From positions 1-51,203 of the forward strand of contig NZ_JAPMOU010000041.1 of NCBI RefSeq assembly GCF_028858535.1: a stretch of 51,203 bases of DNA. The letters are read 5' to 3'. Shown here piece after piece: positions 21,541-33,027 of this stretch; positions within the stretch are counted from its first letter, which is position 1, and each line of letters begins with the position of its first letter. The DNA comes from Spartinivicinus poritis. Lineage in GTDB: Bacteria > Pseudomonadota > Gammaproteobacteria > Pseudomonadales > Zooshikellaceae. Under the pieces are notes generated by a model. The model did no database searches. It saw only the letters and a list, made by a program, of their open reading frames with translations, and was not told the DNA's origin. A program made the position numbers and the translations under genes.

Positions 21541-23634
21541 GTGGCTCGTAAAACTCCCATTAGCCGTTACCGCAATATCGGTATCTGTGCTCACGTTGAT
21601 GCTGGTAAAACTACGACAACTGAGCGTGTTCTGTTCTATACCGGGGTATCTCATAAAATTGGTGAGGTACACGACGGCGCCGCCACTATGGACTGGATGG
21701 AGCAGGAACAGGAGCGTGGTATCACCATCACTTCTGCTGCAACCACTTGTTTCTGGAGTGGTATGAACCAGCAGTTCGACGAACACCGGATCAATATCAT
21801 TGACACGCCAGGACACGTTGACTTTACCATCGAAGTAGAGCGCTCACTACGTGTGCTTGACGGTGCAGTTGTTGTTCTATGTGGATCTTCTGGTGTGCAG
21901 CCGCAAACTGAAACAGTTTGGCGTCAGGCTAACAAATACGAAGTACCGCGTATGGTATTCGTAAACAAAATGGACCGTGCTGGTGCTGACTTCTTCATGG
22001 TAGTCGACCAACTGGTTGATCGCTTAGGCGCTAACGCTGTGCCAATTCAAATTAATATTGGCGCTGAAGATGAATTTAAAGGGGTTGTTGACCTGATCAG
22101 AATGAAAGCCATCATGTGGAATGAGGCTGATCAAGGTATGACCTACGAGCTGGAAGATATTCCAGCTGACTTGCAAGATGTTGCAGATGAGTGGCGTGAG
22201 AAAATGCTTGAAGCCGCTGCTGAAGCAACAGAAGAGCTGATGGAAAAATACCTGGAAGAAGGTGATCTGTCAGTTGAAGAGATCAAGCAAGGCCTACGTC
22301 AGCGTACCCTAAACAACGAAATTGTATTAGTAGCTTGTGGCTCTGCATTCAAGAACAAAGGTGTGCAGGCTGTTCTGGATGCTGTTGTTGAGTATTTGCC
22401 AGCACCAGTAGATGTAAAAGCTATCGAAGGTGTGCTTGAAGATGAAGAGACTGTCGAAACCCGTGAGGCGGATGACAATGCACCTTTCTCAGCGCTTGCA
22501 TTTAAGATCGCTACTGACCCATTTGTTGGAACTCTGACATTCGTTCGAGTTTACTCTGGTAAAGTGTGCTCTGGTGATTCTGTATACAACCCAGTTAAGC
22601 ACAAGAAAGAGCGTATCGGCCGGATGGTACAGATGCACTCTAATAACCGCGAAGAGCTGAAAGAAGTATTAGCGGGTGACATCGTTGCGCTAATTGGCCT
22701 TAAAGATGTGACTACAGGTGATACTCTGTGCTCTCAAGACAGCATTATTACGCTTGAGCGGATGGAATTCCCAGAGCCTGTTATTTCTGTAGCAGTTGAG
22801 CCAAAGTCTAAAGCAGACCAAGAAAAAATGGGTATTGCTTTAGGTAAGCTGGCTCAAGAAGACCCATCATTCCGTGTGTGGACTGATGAAGAGTCTGGGC
22901 AGACTATCATCGCAGGTATGGGTGAGCTTCACCTGGATATCATTGTCGACCGGATGAAGCGTGAGTTTAAAGTAGAAGCGAATATTGGTAAGCCTCAGGT
23001 TGCTTATCGTGAGCGCCTACGTAGTTCTGTTGTTGCCGATCATAAATTTGCTCGTCAAACCGGTGGTCGTGGTCAGTACGGTCACGTTGTTATTGAATTC
23101 TCGCCATCTGAAGAGGAAGGCTTGGAATTTGTTAACGAAATCGTGGGTGGTGTCATTCCAAAAGAATACATTCCAGCGATTCAAAAGGGTATCGAAGAGC
23201 AAATGCAAAACGGTGTGATAGCTGGCTATCCACTATTAGGCTTAAAAGCTCGTTTATATGATGGCTCTTTCCATGACGTTGACTCCAACGAAATGGCATT
23301 TAAAATCGCTGCCTCTCAGGCACTGAAAAAATATGCACCACAGGCAAGCCCAGTACTGCTTGAGCCGATGATGAAGGTTGAAGTAGTGACTCCTGAAGAT
23401 TATATGGGAGATGTCATGGGTGACTTGAACCGCCGCCGCGGTATTGTTCAGGGGATGGAAGATAGCACCTCTGGAAAAATCGTTCGTGCTCAAGTACCTC
23501 TGGGTGAAATGTTTGGCTATGCCACTGACTTACGCTCAGCAACACAAGGCCGTGCTACTTACTCAATGGAATTTGAGGACTATGCAGAAGCGCCTGCCAG
23601 TATTGCTGAAGCAGTTACTAAGACTCAAGCTTAA
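21541..23634 (+). CDS. fusA: Elongation factor G
   Basis: EF-G is the translocase GTPase. GTP-binding motifs are AHVDAGKT (17-24), DTPGH (88-92) and NKMD (142-145). The length is 697 residues (E. coli 704), with all five domains represented up to the C-terminal [20 protein letters not shown]. The start is GTG at 21541 with AGGGGATA upstream, 18 nt after rpsG. Confidence 0.98.
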   Translation: MARKTPISRYRNIGICAHVDAGKTTTTERVLFYTGVSHKIGEVHDGAATMDWMEQEQERGITITSAATTCFWSGMNQQFDEHRINIIDTPGHVDFTIEVERSLRVLDGAVVVLCGSSGVQPQTETVWRQANKYEVPRMVFVNKMDRAGADFFMVVDQLVDRLGANAVPIQINIGAEDEFKGVVDLIRMKAIMWNEADQGMTYELEDIPADLQDVADEWREKMLEAAAEATEELMEKYLEEGDLSVEEIKQGLRQRTLNNEIVLVACGSAFKNKGVQAVLDAVVEYLPAPVDVKAIEGVLEDEETVETREADDNAPFSALAFKIATDPFVGTLTFVRVYSGKVCSGDSVYNPVKHKKERIGRMVQMHSNNREELKEVLAGDIVALIGLKDVTTGDTLCSQDSIITLERMEFPEPVISVAVEPKSKADQEKMGIALGKLAQEDPSFRVWTDEESGQTIIAGMGELHLDIIVDRMKREFKVEANIGKPQVAYRERLRSSVVADHKFARQTGGRGQYGHVVIEFSPSEEEGLEFVNEIVGGVIPKEYIPAIQKGIEEQMQNGVIAGYPLLGLKARLYDGSFHDVDSNEMAFKIAASQALKKYAPQASPVLLEPMMKVEVVTPEDYMGDVMGDLNRRRGIVQGMEDSTSGKIVRAQVPLGEMFGYATDLRSATQGRATYSMEFEDYAEAPASIAEAVTKTQA

Positions 23635-23671
23635 TCAGATCGCTGATATTTGAATAAGGTATATTTTAAAA

Positions 23672-24865
23672 ATGGCTAAAGAAAAGTTTGAACGTACCAA
23701 ACCCCACGTAAACGTAGGTACTATCGGCCACGTTGACCATGGTAAAACTACATTAACTGCAGCATTAACTCGGGTTTGTGCTGAGGCGTTTGGTGGTGAA
23801 GTAAAAGCATTCGATCAAATCGATAATGCACCAGAAGAGCGCGAGCGTGGTATTACTATCTCAACTGCACACGTTGAGTATGATTCTCCAACTCGTCACT
23901 ATGCACACGTTGACTGTCCAGGACACGCTGACTATGTGAAAAACATGATCACTGGTGCGGCTCAGATGGACGGCGCTATCTTAGTTTGTTCTGCAGCTGA
24001 CGGCCCCATGCCTCAGACTCGTGAGCACATCTTATTGTCTCGTCAGGTCGGTGTACCTTACATCGTTGTTTTCTTAAACAAAGCTGACATGGTAGACGAC
24101 GAAGAGTTGCTTGAGCTGGTAGAAATGGAAGTGCGTGAGCTGTTAAGCCAGTATGACTTCCCAGGCGACGACACCCCAATCATCACCGGATCTGCGCTAA
24201 TGGCACTAGAAGGTAAAGATGATAATGGTATGGGCTCTTCTGCGGTTAAGAAGTTGGTTGAGACTTTAGACGAGTACATTCCAGAGCCAGAGCGTGCTAT
24301 TGATCAGCCATTCTTGATGCCTATCGAAGACGTATTCTCTATTTCAGGTCGCGGTACAGTCGTAACCGGTCGTGTAGAGCGTGGCATTGTTAAGGTTGGT
24401 GAAGAAATAGAAATCATTGGTATCCGTGACACTCAAAAGACTACCTGTACTGGTGTTGAGATGTTCCGTAAGCTGCTTGACGAAGGTCGTGCAGGTGAGA
24501 ACGTTGGTGTGTTGTTACGTGGTACTAAGCGTGATGATGTAGAGCGTGGCCAAGTATTGGCTGTTCCTGGCTCTATCACTCCACACACTAAGTTTGAGTC
24601 AGAAGTATACGTATTAAGTAAAGATGAAGGTGGTCGTCATACACCATTCTTCAAAGGTTATCGTCCACAGTTCTACTTCCGTACTACGGATGTGACTGGT
24701 GCTGTTGAGTTACCAGAAGGCGTTGAAATGGTAATGCCTGGTGACAACATTCAAATGAAAGTCACTTTGATTGCGCCAATCGCTATGGAAGAAGGCTTAC
24801 GCTTCGCCATCCGTGAAGGTGGTCGTACTGTAGGTGCTGGTGTAGTAGCAAAAATTATTGAGTAA
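23672..24865 (+). CDS. tuf: Elongation factor Tu, second copy
   Basis: This is the str-operon (tufA-position) copy of EF-Tu, 397 residues, with [13 protein letters not shown] and NKAD at the same positions as copy one. It differs by a single residue (T365). The start ATG lies 37 nt after fusA, and a strong terminator follows. Silent differences from copy one are confined to the first 70 and last 210 bases or so. Confidence 0.98.
   Translation: MAKEKFERTKPHVNVGTIGHVDHGKTTLTAALTRVCAEAFGGEVKAFDQIDNAPEERERGITISTAHVEYDSPTRHYAHVDCPGHADYVKNMITGAAQMDGAILVCSAADGPMPQTREHILLSRQVGVPYIVVFLNKADMVDDEELLELVEMEVRELLSQYDFPGDDTPIITGSALMALEGKDDNGMGSSAVKKLVETLDEYIPEPERAIDQPFLMPIEDVFSISGRGTVVTGRVERGIVKVGEEIEIIGIRDTQKTTCTGVEMFRKLLDEGRAGENVGVLLRGTKRDDVERGQVLAVPGSITPHTKFESEVYVLSKDEGGRHTPFFKGYRPQFYFRTTDVTGAVELPEGVEMVMPGDNIQMKVTLIAPIAMEEGLRFAIREGGRTVGAGVVAKIIE
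23741..24657 (+). repeat. 917-bp identical segment shared with the first tuf gene (copy 2)
   Basis: Partner of 7124-8040, same orientation, offset 16617. I saw no mismatch by eye in this stretch; differences resume immediately on both sides. Confidence 0.9.
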
Positions 24866-24890
24866 GCTAACTTAATAATTGGCTTGTAAC

Positions 24891-24927
24891 AAAAAGAGGC
24901 CCCCTCTTCGGAGAAAGGGCCTCTTTT
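24891..24927 (+). terminator. Terminator of the str operon
   Basis: AAAAAGAGGCCC and GGGCCTCTTTTT form a strong stem with a TTCGG-containing loop region and a U-tail. The A run before and T run after make it potentially bidirectional. Confidence 0.93.
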
Positions 24928-24937
24928 TGTATATTTC

Positions 24938-25344
<407 letters not shown>

Positions 25345-25355
25345 TGTGATTGGGG

Positions 25356-25385
25356 GCGTAGAACTGAATAAGATCTACGCTTTTT
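25356..25385 (+). terminator. Attenuator-like hairpin between rpsJ and rplC
   Basis: GCGTAGA and TCTACGC form a 7-bp stem around an 11-nt loop, followed by TTTTTG. It has the form of a weak rho-independent terminator inside the operon. Confidence 0.6.
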
Positions 25386-25452
25386 GTTTGTGTAACGCTC
25401 TGAAATGGGCGGCCATAGCGGGTTATAGCCCCGTACACGAAAGAGGTAAATT

Positions 25453-26085
25453 ATGAGTATCGGATTAGTCGGAAAAAAGTGCGGCATGACGCGCATTTTT
25501 ACCGAAGACGGTGCCTCTGTACCTGTTACTGTTATTGAAGTCGATCCTAACCGGATTACCCAGGTTAAAACGGAATCGACTGACGGCTACAACGCAATCC
25601 AAATTACCACTGGTGCAAAAAAAGCTTCTCGCGTAAGCAAGCCTTTGGCTGGCCACTATGCTAAGGCTGATACTCCAGCAGGTCGTGGTTTGTGGGAATT
25701 CCGTGCAGATAACGCAGAGTACAAAGTAGGCGACCAAATCAATGTCAGCCTATTCGAGGCTGGTCAAAAAGTTGATGTTACTGGACGCTCTAAAGGTAAA
25801 GGGTTTGCCGGCACAGTTAAGCGCTGGAACTTCTCTACCCAAGATGCTAGCCATGGTAACTCTCTGTCTCACCGTGCCCCTGGCTCAATTGGTCAGTGTC
25901 AAACCCCAGGCCGTGTTTTCAAAGGTAAGAAAATGGCGGGTCAAATGGGTAACCAGCGGGTGACAGTTCAGTCCCTTGAAGTTGTACGTGTTGATGTCGA
26001 ACGCAACCTGCTGCTAATCAAAGGTGCAGTTCCTGGTGCTACAGGTTCTGATGTGGTCGTTCGTCCAGCCGTTAAGTGTGGCTAA
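25453..26085 (+). CDS. rplC: 50S ribosomal protein L3
   Basis: L3 is an early 23S-binding protein near the peptidyl-transferase centre. The 210 residues include the long central loop ([20 protein letters not shown]), which in the family carries the glutamine methylated by PrmB. AGAGGTAAATT precedes the ATG. Confidence 0.97.
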   Translation: MSIGLVGKKCGMTRIFTEDGASVPVTVIEVDPNRITQVKTESTDGYNAIQITTGAKKASRVSKPLAGHYAKADTPAGRGLWEFRADNAEYKVGDQINVSLFEAGQKVDVTGRSKGKGFAGTVKRWNFSTQDASHGNSLSHRAPGSIGQCQTPGRVFKGKKMAGQMGNQRVTVQSLEVVRVDVERNLLLIKGAVPGATGSDVVVRPAVKCG

Positions 26086-26096
26086 GGGGGAGAGTT

Positions 26097-26699
26097 ATGG
26101 ATTTGAATGTAACTGGTGCCGGTACGGTTCAAGTTTCTGATCACACCTTCACCGCAGCGTTTAACGAAACTCTGGTTCACCAGGCAGTTGTCGCTTATTT
26201 GGCAGGTGCTCGCCAAGGTACTCGTGCACAGAAAACTCGCTCAGAAGTGAGTGGCGGTGGACGTAAGCCATGGCGTCAAAAGGGTACTGGTCGTGCTCGT
26301 GCGGGAACTATTCGTAGCCCAATCTGGCGTTCTGGTGGGGTGACTTTTGCAGCTAAGCCACAAGACCACTCACAAAAGCTAAACAAGAAAATGTACCGCG
26401 CTGCATTGCGGAGCATCTTGTCTGAGCTGGTTCGTCAAGAGCGTTTAGTTGTTGTAGAAGACTTTTCAGTTGCTGCGCCAAAAACCAAAGAAGTGCTGAG
26501 CAAGCTAAAAGAGCTTGATGCAACTAATGCACTGATCATCACTGATGCAGTTGAAGAAAACCTGTATCTGGGTGCGCGGAACATTCCTCATGTTGATGTT
26601 TGCGATGTGAATGCTGCTAATCCAGTAAGTCTGGTTGCTCATGAAAAAGTTGTCGCAACTGTCGCTGCCTTAAGAAAGTTTGAGGAGATGTTAGGATGA
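26097..26699 (+). CDS. rplD: 50S ribosomal protein L4
   Basis: L4 lines the nascent-peptide tunnel. I chose the ATG at 26097 ([15 protein letters not shown]), which follows AAGGGGGAGAG and gives 200 residues (E. coli 201). The frame extends to a GTG at 26076 inside rplC, but that start would lack a proper ribosome-binding site. The tunnel loop [20 protein letters not shown] is visible. The stop overlaps rplW by 4 nt. Confidence 0.96.
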   Translation: MDLNVTGAGTVQVSDHTFTAAFNETLVHQAVVAYLAGARQGTRAQKTRSEVSGGGRKPWRQKGTGRARAGTIRSPIWRSGGVTFAAKPQDHSQKLNKKMYRAALRSILSELVRQERLVVVEDFSVAAPKTKEVLSKLKELDATNALIITDAVEENLYLGARNIPHVDVCDVNAANPVSLVAHEKVVATVAALRKFEEMLG

Positions 26700-26992
26700 A
26701 CCAGGAGCGAATCTTTAAAGTACTGCTTGGTCCACACATTTCCGAGAAAGCAACGCTTCAAGCTGATTTAGCTGGTCAGTATGTATTTCGAGTTGCTACC
26801 ACGGCTACCAAGCTAGAAATCAAAAAAGCCGTAGAAAAGCTTTTTGAGGTGAAAGTCAAAGCGGTTCAAACCGTTAAGGTTAAAGGCAAAACCAAGCGCA
26901 CTGCGCGTGGTCTTGGCAAGCGCTCTGACTGGAAGAAAGCGTATGTTTGTCTTGAGCAAGGTCAAGAAATTGATTTTGCTGACGCTGAGTAA
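26696..26992 (+). CDS. rplW: 50S ribosomal protein L23
   Basis: L23 lies at the tunnel exit and docks trigger factor and SRP. The 98 residues (E. coli 100) start [20 protein letters not shown] and contain the basic [28 protein letters not shown] overlaps the rplD stop (ATGA). Confidence 0.97.
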   Translation: MNQERIFKVLLGPHISEKATLQADLAGQYVFRVATTATKLEIKKAVEKLFEVKVKAVQTVKVKGKTKRTARGLGKRSDWKKAYVCLEQGQEIDFADAE

Positions 26993-27006
26993 CGGAGGAG
27001 CAAGGT

Positions 27007-27831
27007 ATGGCAATCGTAAAATGTAAACCTACATCTCCGGGGCGTCGCTTTGTAGTTAAAGTCGTCAACCAAGACTTGCACAAAGGTGCTCCTTATGCGC
27101 CTTTAGTAGAGAAAAAGTCTAAGTCAGGTGGACGTAATAACAGTGGCCGAATTACTACTCGCCATCGTGGCGGCGGTCACAAGCAACACTACCGGATTAT
27201 TGATTTTCGTCGTAACAAAGATGGTATCAATGGCGTTGTAGAGCGTCTTGAGTACGATCCAAACAGAACAGCTAATATTGCTTTAATCAAATATGCTGAT
27301 GGTGAGCGTCGCTATATCATCGCGCCTAAAAACTTAAAGCAGGGCGACCAGGTTGTTTCTGGTGTTGATGCGCCGATTAAAGTAGGTAATACCCTACCAC
27401 TTCGCAATATCCCTGTTGGTAGTGTAATTCACTGTATTGAAATGAAGCCTGGTAAAGGTGCCCAAATGGCGCGTAGTGCAGGTGCCTCTGCACAACTAGT
27501 TGCCCGTGAAGGTGCTTACGTTACCCTAAGGCTTCGTTCAGGTGAGATGCGTAAAATTCTTGCTGAATGTCGCGCCACTTTAGGTGAAGTGTCAAACAGT
27601 GAGCATAACCTACGTTCTTTAGGTAAGGCTGGTGCAAAACGCTGGCGTGGTGTTCGTCCTACTGTTCGTGGTGTTGCCATGAACCCAGTGGATCACCCAC
27701 ACGGTGGTGGTGAAGGTCGTACTTCTGGTGGTCGTCACCCTGTTTCTCCATGGGGTATGCCGACTAAAGGCCGTAAGACTCGTAGCAATAAGCGTACAGA
27801 CAAACTTATTGTCCGTCGCCGCGGCAAGTAA
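27007..27831 (+). CDS. rplB: 50S ribosomal protein L2
   Basis: L2 is required for subunit association and peptidyl transfer. The 274 residues (E. coli 273) carry [19 protein letters not shown] and the catalytic-centre region [15 protein letters not shown], with its conserved histidine. CGGAGGAGCAAGGT before ATG is a strong ribosome-binding site. Confidence 0.98.
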   Translation: MAIVKCKPTSPGRRFVVKVVNQDLHKGAPYAPLVEKKSKSGGRNNSGRITTRHRGGGHKQHYRIIDFRRNKDGINGVVERLEYDPNRTANIALIKYADGERRYIIAPKNLKQGDQVVSGVDAPIKVGNTLPLRNIPVGSVIHCIEMKPGKGAQMARSAGASAQLVAREGAYVTLRLRSGEMRKILAECRATLGEVSNSEHNLRSLGKAGAKRWRGVRPTVRGVAMNPVDHPHGGGEGRTSGGRHPVSPWGMPTKGRKTRSNKRTDKLIVRRRGK

Positions 27832-27856
27832 TTAACCGGATATAGAGGAAACGACA

Positions 27857-28135
27857 GTGCCACGTTCACTTAAAAAAGGTCCATTTATAGACCTTCACTT
27901 ACTGAAGAAGGTTGAGGACGCTGTTGAGAAAAGCGATAAGCGTCCCATTAAAACTTGGTCGCGTCGCTCTATGATTCTACCGCAAATGGTTGGTTTAACT
28001 ATTGCGGTTCATAACGGGCGTCAGCATGTACCTGTCTTTGTTACTGAAGACATGGTTGGTCATAAACTGGGCGAGTTTGCAGCTACACGTACTTATCGTG
28101 GTCATGCTGCAGACAAAAAAGCCAAGCGTAAGTAA
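27857..28135 (+). CDS. rpsS: 30S ribosomal protein S19
   Basis: S19 is a 30S head protein. The 92 residues (same as E. coli) start [11 protein letters not shown] and include the signature [21 protein letters not shown], in shorter form also in the family. The start codon is GTG at 27857 after AGAGGAAACGACA. Confidence 0.97.
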   Translation: MPRSLKKGPFIDLHLLKKVEDAVEKSDKRPIKTWSRRSMILPQMVGLTIAVHNGRQHVPVFVTEDMVGHKLGEFAATRTYRGHAADKKAKRK

Positions 28136-28147
28136 GGGGTAATGACA

Positions 28148-28480
28148 ATGGAAGTAGCCGCTAGTCATAAAGGCGCTAACATATCTGCCCAAAAAGCGCG
28201 CTTGGTTGCCGACCAGATTCGCGGAAAAGCGGTAGATGAAGCACTGAATATTTTAACCTTCAGCAACAAAAAAGCTGCTGTTTTGGTTAAAAAAGTATTG
28301 GAATCAGCTATTGCCAATGCTGAGCACAATGAAGGTGCTGATATCGACGAATTAAAGGTTTCTACTGTTTTCGTTGACGAAGGTAGAACCCTAAAAAGAA
28401 TTCGTCCTCGTGCTAAAGGCCGTGCTGATCGCATTCTGAAGCGGTCTTGCCATATTACGGTCAAGGTTGCTGAGAAATAG
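28148..28480 (+). CDS. rplV: 50S ribosomal protein L22
   Basis: L22 reaches into the exit tunnel. I placed the start at the ATG at 28148 ([19 protein letters not shown]), which gives 110 residues like E. coli and Pseudomonas and sits correctly behind AAGGGGTAATG. An in-frame ATG at 28142 would add two residues and cannot be excluded. The tunnel loop [18 protein letters not shown] is typical. Confidence 0.95.
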   Translation: MEVAASHKGANISAQKARLVADQIRGKAVDEALNILTFSNKKAAVLVKKVLESAIANAEHNEGADIDELKVSTVFVDEGRTLKRIRPRAKGRADRILKRSCHITVKVAEK

Positions 28481-28491
28481 GAGACGATCAG

Positions 28492-29181
28492 ATGGGCCAG
28501 AAAGTACATCCAACGGGTATTCGCCTTGGCATCGTAAAAGACCACACTTCTGTATGGTTTGCAGAAGGACGGGAATACGCTGACAAGCTGATTACCGACT
28601 TACAAGTTCGTAAGTATATTCAAGAGAAACTGAAAAATGCTTCTGTTAGTCGCGTAGAAATCCAACGCCCTGCTCAGAACGCCAAAATTACTATTCACAC
28701 TGCTCGTCCAGGGATTGTGATTGGTAAAAAAGGCGAGGACGTTGAAAAACTACGTCGCGATATTTCTGCAAAAATGGGTGTGCCAGTTCACATCAACATT
28801 GAAGAAATTCGCAAGCCAGAGCTAGATGCCATGCTAGTTGCACAAAGCGTGTGTAGCCAGCTAGAGCGCCGTGTAATGTTCCGTCGAGCGATGAAGCGTG
28901 CGGTGCAAAATGCGATGCGCTTAGGTGCCAAGGGTATCAAAATCCAAATCAGCGGCCGTTTAGGTGGTGCAGAAATCGCCCGTACTGAGTGGTACCGCGA
29001 AGGGCGTGTGCCTCTACACACTCTGCGTGCTGATATCGATTATGCCCACTATGAAGCCCTGACAACATACGGCATCTTGGGTGTTAAAGTTTGGATCTTC
29101 AAAGGCGAGGTAATTGGTGGTATTCGTGAAGACGAAAAGCCAGCCAAAAAGCCAGCCACTAAGAAGAAAGCGGCTAAGTAA
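28492..29181 (+). CDS. rpsC: 30S ribosomal protein S3
   Basis: S3 lies at the mRNA entry site. The 229 residues (E. coli 233) contain the KH domain with [14 protein letters not shown], and the C-terminal domain ends in a Lys/Ala/Pro-rich tail ([14 protein letters not shown]). ATG is preceded by AGGAGACGATCAG. Confidence 0.97.
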   Translation: MGQKVHPTGIRLGIVKDHTSVWFAEGREYADKLITDLQVRKYIQEKLKNASVSRVEIQRPAQNAKITIHTARPGIVIGKKGEDVEKLRRDISAKMGVPVHINIEEIRKPELDAMLVAQSVCSQLERRVMFRRAMKRAVQNAMRLGAKGIKIQISGRLGGAEIARTEWYREGRVPLHTLRADIDYAHYEALTTYGILGVKVWIFKGEVIGGIREDEKPAKKPATKKKAAK

Positions 29182-29192
29182 GGAGTACGCAA

Positions 29193-29606
29193 ATGTTACA
29201 ACCAAAGCGTACGAAGTTTCGTAAGCAAATGAAGGGCCGTAACCGCGGTCTAGCGATTCGTGGCTCTAAAGTCAGTTTCGGTGAGTATGCTTTAAAATCG
29301 ACTGGTCGTGGCCGTATTACTGCTCGTCAAATCGAAGCAGCACGTCGTGCAATGACTCGTCATATCAAGCGTGGTGGTAAAATCTGGATCCGTATTTTCC
29401 CAGACAAGCCAATCACCCAAAAACCCTTGGAAGTACGTCAAGGTAAAGGTAAAGGTAGCGTTGAATACTGGGTTTGTCAGATTCAGCCAGGTCGTGTGCT
29501 CTACGAAATGGAAGGTGTTTCTGAAGAATTAGCACGCGAAGCATTTGCGCTTGCGGCAGCTAAGCTACCTGTAGAAACAACTTTCGTGAAACGGACGGTG
29601 ATGTAA
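29193..29606 (+). CDS. rplP: 50S ribosomal protein L16
   Basis: L16 organises the A-site region of 23S rRNA. The 137 residues start [19 protein letters not shown] and contain [18 protein letters not shown] and [11 protein letters not shown]. The stop codon shares one base with the rpmC start (TAATG). Confidence 0.97.
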   Translation: MLQPKRTKFRKQMKGRNRGLAIRGSKVSFGEYALKSTGRGRITARQIEAARRAMTRHIKRGGKIWIRIFPDKPITQKPLEVRQGKGKGSVEYWVCQIQPGRVLYEMEGVSEELAREAFALAAAKLPVETTFVKRTVM

Positions 29607-29797
29607 TGAAAGCAACTGAATTACGTGAAAAATCCGTCGAAGAGCTGAACGAACAGCTGTTAGCGCTGTTGCACGACCAGTTCAACTATCGGATGCAAAA
29701 AGCGACTGGACAATTGGGGCAGACTCACTTGCTCAAACAAGTCCGCCGTGACATTGCCCGTGTTAAGACTGTGCTGAATGAAAGAGCAGGTAAGTAA
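29606..29797 (+). CDS. rpmC: 50S ribosomal protein L29
   Basis: L29 is a small helical hairpin at the tunnel exit. The 63 residues equal E. coli; conserved elements are [18 protein letters not shown] and [17 protein letters not shown]. The start overlaps the rplP stop by one base. Confidence 0.96.
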   Translation: MKATELREKSVEELNEQLLALLHDQFNYRMQKATGQLGQTHLLKQVRRDIARVKTVLNERAGK

Positions 29798-29798
29798 G

Positions 29799-30065
29799 AT
29801 GGCAGACACAGAAAAGAAAGTGCGGACACTGAGCGGCCGAGTAGTCAGTAACAAAATGGATAAAACCGTTACTGTGTTACTAGAGCGTAAAGTGAAGCAC
29901 CCTATATACGGTAAGTATGTGAAACGCTCAACTAAGTTGCATGCACATGATGAACGCAACGAATGCCAAATTGGTGATTGGGTAACCATCAAGGAAACCA
30001 GACCACTTTCAAAGTGCAAAACCTTTGAGCTGGTTTCTATTGATGAGCGAGCTACACAAGTTTAA
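29799..30065 (+). CDS. rpsQ: 30S ribosomal protein S17
   Basis: S17 binds helix 11 of 16S rRNA. I chose the ATG at 29799 ([15 protein letters not shown]), one base after the rpmC stop, giving 88 residues (E. coli 84). The frame extends upstream into rpmC to 29778, which would add seven residues unlike the family. [21 protein letters not shown] is the conserved core. Confidence 0.95.
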   Translation: MADTEKKVRTLSGRVVSNKMDKTVTVLLERKVKHPIYGKYVKRSTKLHAHDERNECQIGDWVTIKETRPLSKCKTFELVSIDERATQV

Positions 30066-30115
30066 CCGTAGTTCTTGACCTCAAGGTAAAACCTAGTTGA
30101 GGTGGGAGAAGAAAG

Positions 30116-30484
30116 ATGATTCAGACTGAAACCGTGCTTGACGTTGCTGATAACAGCGGTGCGCGTCGAGTGATGTGTATAAAGGTATTAGGCGGCTCAC
30201 ACCGTCGCTACGCTAGTGTTGGCGATATTATCAAAGTAACAGTTAAAGAAGCTATTCCACGTGGCAAGGTCAAAAAAGGCCAAGTCATGAATGCGGTTGT
30301 TGTTCGTACGAGAAAAGGTGTTCGTCGTCAGGACGGATCAGTTATTCGTTTTGATGGCAATGCTGCAGTGCTGTTAAACACTCAGAATCAGCCAATCGGC
30401 ACCCGTATTTTCGGCCCTGTTACTCGTGAGCTGCGTTCAGAGCAGTTTATGAAAATTATTTCTTTGGCACCTGAAGTGCTATAG
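30116..30484 (+). CDS. rplN: 50S ribosomal protein L14
   Basis: L14 lies at the subunit interface and is the docking point of silencing factor RsfS. The 122 residues start [19 protein letters not shown] and end [24 protein letters not shown] precedes the ATG. It opens the spc part of the cluster; the 50-nt gap after rpsQ shows no clear promoter. Confidence 0.97.
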   Translation: MIQTETVLDVADNSGARRVMCIKVLGGSHRRYASVGDIIKVTVKEAIPRGKVKKGQVMNAVVVRTRKGVRRQDGSVIRFDGNAAVLLNTQNQPIGTRIFGPVTRELRSEQFMKIISLAPEVL

Positions 30485-30499
30485 AGAGAGGGCTGGAGA

Positions 30500-30814
30500 A
30501 TGCAAAAAATTAAACGTGGTGACGAAGTCATCGTTATTACCGGCAAAGATAAAGGTAAAACGGGCAAAGTTGTAAAAGTACAACAAGATGGCCGTTTTGT
30601 TATATCTGGCATTAATATGGTTAAACGCCATGTGAAGCCTAATCCAATGCTGGGTAAGCCTGGTGGTATTGTAGAAAAAGAAGCACCTATTCAGGCTTCT
30701 AACGTTGCAATTTACAATGCTGAAACTAAAAAAGCTGATCGCGTTGGCTTTGAAGGCGCTGGTAAAGAGAAAAAGCGTATCTTCAAGTCTACCGGTAAGC
30801 CAGTTGATGCATAG
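30500..30814 (+). CDS. rplX: 50S ribosomal protein L24
   Basis: L24 is an assembly initiator with a KOW domain. The 104 residues (same as E. coli) show [20 protein letters not shown] at the N-terminus and [17 protein letters not shown] in the middle. AGAGAGGGCTGGAG precedes the ATG. Confidence 0.97.
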   Translation: MQKIKRGDEVIVITGKDKGKTGKVVKVQQDGRFVISGINMVKRHVKPNPMLGKPGGIVEKEAPIQASNVAIYNAETKKADRVGFEGAGKEKKRIFKSTGKPVDA

Positions 30815-30832
30815 GGCTAGCAGGTAACGACG

Positions 30833-31372
30833 ATGACAAATTTGTTAGAAAAGTATCGCAGTGAAATTGCTCCCAAGCTTAAAGAAGAGCTTGGGTACAG
30901 CAATATTAATGAAGTGCCAAGCATTACCAAAATCACCTTAAATATGGGTGTTGGTGAAGCAGTTGGTGATAAAAAAGTAATCCAAAATGCGTTGGCTGAC
31001 CTGGAAAAAATCGCAGGTCAAAAGCCAATCGTAACCCGTGCTCGTAAGTCAGTTGCCGGCTTTAAGATTCGTCAAGGTTGGCCAATCGGTGTAAAAGTAA
31101 CTCTGCGCCGTGATCGGATGTATGAGTTCTTGGATCGCTTGGTATCAATGGCACTACCCCGTGTTCGCGACTTCCGTGGGTTAAACCCAAAGTCTTTTGA
31201 TGGTCGTGGTAATTACAGCATGGGTGTGAAAGAGCAAATTATCTTCCCAGAAATCGATTACGACAAAATCGATGTACTTCGTGGGTTGGATATTACGCTT
31301 ACCACCACTGCTAAAACTGACGAAGAAGGGCGCGCTTTATTAAAAGCGTTCAATTTCCCTTTTAAGAGTTAG
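30833..31372 (+). CDS. rplE: 50S ribosomal protein L5
   Basis: L5 binds 5S rRNA and contacts P-site tRNA. The 179 residues equal E. coli. Conserved segments are [35 protein letters not shown] and the C-terminal [21 protein letters not shown]. Confidence 0.97.
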   Translation: MTNLLEKYRSEIAPKLKEELGYSNINEVPSITKITLNMGVGEAVGDKKVIQNALADLEKIAGQKPIVTRARKSVAGFKIRQGWPIGVKVTLRRDRMYEFLDRLVSMALPRVRDFRGLNPKSFDGRGNYSMGVKEQIIFPEIDYDKIDVLRGLDITLTTTAKTDEEGRALLKAFNFPFKS

Positions 31373-31381
31373 GGTAGGGTT

Positions 31382-31687
31382 ATGGCAAAGATCGGAATGA
31401 AACAGCGCGAATTAAAGCGCCAGAAGACAGTCCAAAAGTTCGCTGAAAAGCGCGCTAAGCTTAAAGCAATTTTAGCTGATATTAATGCATCAGAAGAAGA
31501 AAAATGGGAAGCCCAAGTGGCTTTTCAAAAGCTTCCTCGTGATGCTAGCCCAAGCCGACTACACAACCGTTGTCGTGTAACAGGGCGTCCTCATGGCTAC
31601 TATCGTAAGTTTGGCTTAAGCCGGATTAAATTACGTGAAGCAGCGATGCGTGGAGATATTCCTGGCTTAGTGAAAGCGAGCTGGTAG
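31382..31687 (+). CDS. rpsN: 30S ribosomal protein S14 (zinc-independent long form)
   Basis: S14 is a 30S head protein. The 101 residues equal E. coli and lack the CXXC-X(n)-CXXC zinc ribbon of the short form. The C-terminal signature is [32 protein letters not shown] segment lies before the ATG, 9 nt after rplE. Confidence 0.97.
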   Translation: MAKIGMKQRELKRQKTVQKFAEKRAKLKAILADINASEEEKWEAQVAFQKLPRDASPSRLHNRCRVTGRPHGYYRKFGLSRIKLREAAMRGDIPGLVKASW

Positions 31688-31712
31688 CTAAAATTCTGAG
31701 GAGAATTTAGAA

Positions 31713-32105
31713 ATGAGTATGCAGGACCCGTTAGCTGATATGCTAACTCGCATCCGTAATGCCCAAATGGCAGAAAAAACTTCTGTCAGCATGCCTTCCT
31801 CTAAGGTAAAAGTGGCTGTTGCCAGTGTACTGAAAGAAGAAGGTTATATTGAAAACTATCAGGTAGAAGGCGATGCCAAGCCTGTACTGAGCATCGAGCT
31901 AAAGTACTTTCAAGGCAAGCCTGTTATCGAAGAATTGAAGCGTGTTAGCCGCCCAGGATTACGTGCTTATGCAGGTAAAGAAGAACTGCCAAAAGTGAAT
32001 GGTGGTTTAGGGATTGCTATCGTATCTACTAATAAAGGCGTCATGACCGACCGTGCAGCTCGTGCTGCTGGCGTTGGTGGTGAAATTCTCTGCACGGTAT
32101 TCTAG
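31713..32105 (+). CDS. rpsH: 30S ribosomal protein S8
   Basis: S8 is a 16S central-domain assembly protein; in E. coli it represses the spc operon by binding mRNA near rplE. The 130 residues equal E. coli, starting [18 protein letters not shown] and ending [36 protein letters not shown] precedes the ATG. Confidence 0.97.
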   Translation: MSMQDPLADMLTRIRNAQMAEKTSVSMPSSKVKVAVASVLKEEGYIENYQVEGDAKPVLSIELKYFQGKPVIEELKRVSRPGLRAYAGKEELPKVNGGLGIAIVSTNKGVMTDRAARAAGVGGEILCTVF

Positions 32106-32116
32106 GAGGGTTTGAT

Positions 32117-32650
32117 ATGTCTCGTATTGCAAAAAGCCCTGTTGAACTTCCTAGCGGTGTAGAAGTTAGCCTTGCTGGTGGACAAATCACTATTAAAGGT
32201 AGTAAAGGCAGTCTTTCTATGGGCTTAGCTTCATGTGTTGAAGTGGCTCAAGAAGAGAGTGTGCTAACATTTGTTGCTAAAAACGGTGCTAAACACTCTC
32301 GTGCTATGGCTGGTACCACTCGTGCTTTAGTTAGTAACATGGTAACTGGTGTAAATAGTGGTTTTGAGAAAAAGCTGCAGTTGATTGGTGTTGGTTACCG
32401 GGCACAAGCTAAAGGTAAATCTATCAACCTTACCTTAGGCTTCTCTCATCCAGTTGATTACGAATTACCAGAAGGTATTTCTGCAGAAACTCCAAGCCAA
32501 ACTGAAATTGTTATCAGAGGTATCGATAAGCAGTTAGTTGGTCAGGTAGCAGCAGAAATTCGCGACTTCCGTCCACCTGAGCCTTATAAAGGCAAGGGAA
32601 TTCGTTACGCGGATGAACATGTTCGCCGTAAAGAAGCTAAGAAAAAGTAA
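32117..32650 (+). CDS. rplF: 50S ribosomal protein L6
   Basis: L6 lies near the factor-binding site. The 177 residues equal E. coli. The C-terminal signature [20 protein letters not shown] is intact. It follows rpsH by 11 nt with AGGAGGGTTTGAT. Confidence 0.97.
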   Translation: MSRIAKSPVELPSGVEVSLAGGQITIKGSKGSLSMGLASCVEVAQEESVLTFVAKNGAKHSRAMAGTTRALVSNMVTGVNSGFEKKLQLIGVGYRAQAKGKSINLTLGFSHPVDYELPEGISAETPSQTEIVIRGIDKQLVGQVAAEIRDFRPPEPYKGKGIRYADEHVRRKEAKKK

Positions 32651-32664
32651 GGTAGGGCACTGAT

Positions 32665-33015
32665 ATGTCTATTAAAAGAGATTCTCGGTTACGCCGTGCC
32701 CGCAGCACTCGCTCAAAAATTCGCGAGCTCGGTAAAACCCGTTTGTGTGTACACCGTACACCTCGTCACATTTATGCTCAGGTTATTGCAGCAGATGGCA
32801 GCCAAGTGTTGGCTAGTGCCTCAACGCTGGATAAACAATTGCGCGATGAGAAGACAGGCAACGTTGAAGCGGCTAAAAAAGTAGGTGCGCTGATTGCTGA
32901 GCGTGCCAAAGCAGCTGGCGTTACAGATGTAGCGTTTGATCGCTCTGGCTTTCAATTCCATGGTCGTGTGAAAGCATTAGCTGATGCTGCACGCGAAGGT
33001 GGCTTAGAGTTCTAA
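32665..33015 (+). CDS. rplR: 50S ribosomal protein L18
   Basis: L18 binds 5S rRNA together with L5. The 116 residues (E. coli 117) start [20 protein letters not shown] and end [20 protein letters not shown] plus GGLEF. Located 14 nt after rplF. Confidence 0.97.
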   Translation: MSIKRDSRLRRARSTRSKIRELGKTRLCVHRTPRHIYAQVIAADGSQVLASASTLDKQLRDEKTGNVEAAKKVGALIAERAKAAGVTDVAFDRSGFQFHGRVKALADAAREGGLEF

Positions 33016-33027
33016 AGGTACTGAACT

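Noticed and set aside
26076..26096. Upstream GTG start of rplD inside rplC
   Set aside because: It adds seven residues before the conserved start and lacks a ribosome-binding site; the ATG at 26097 has AAGGGGGAGAG in front.
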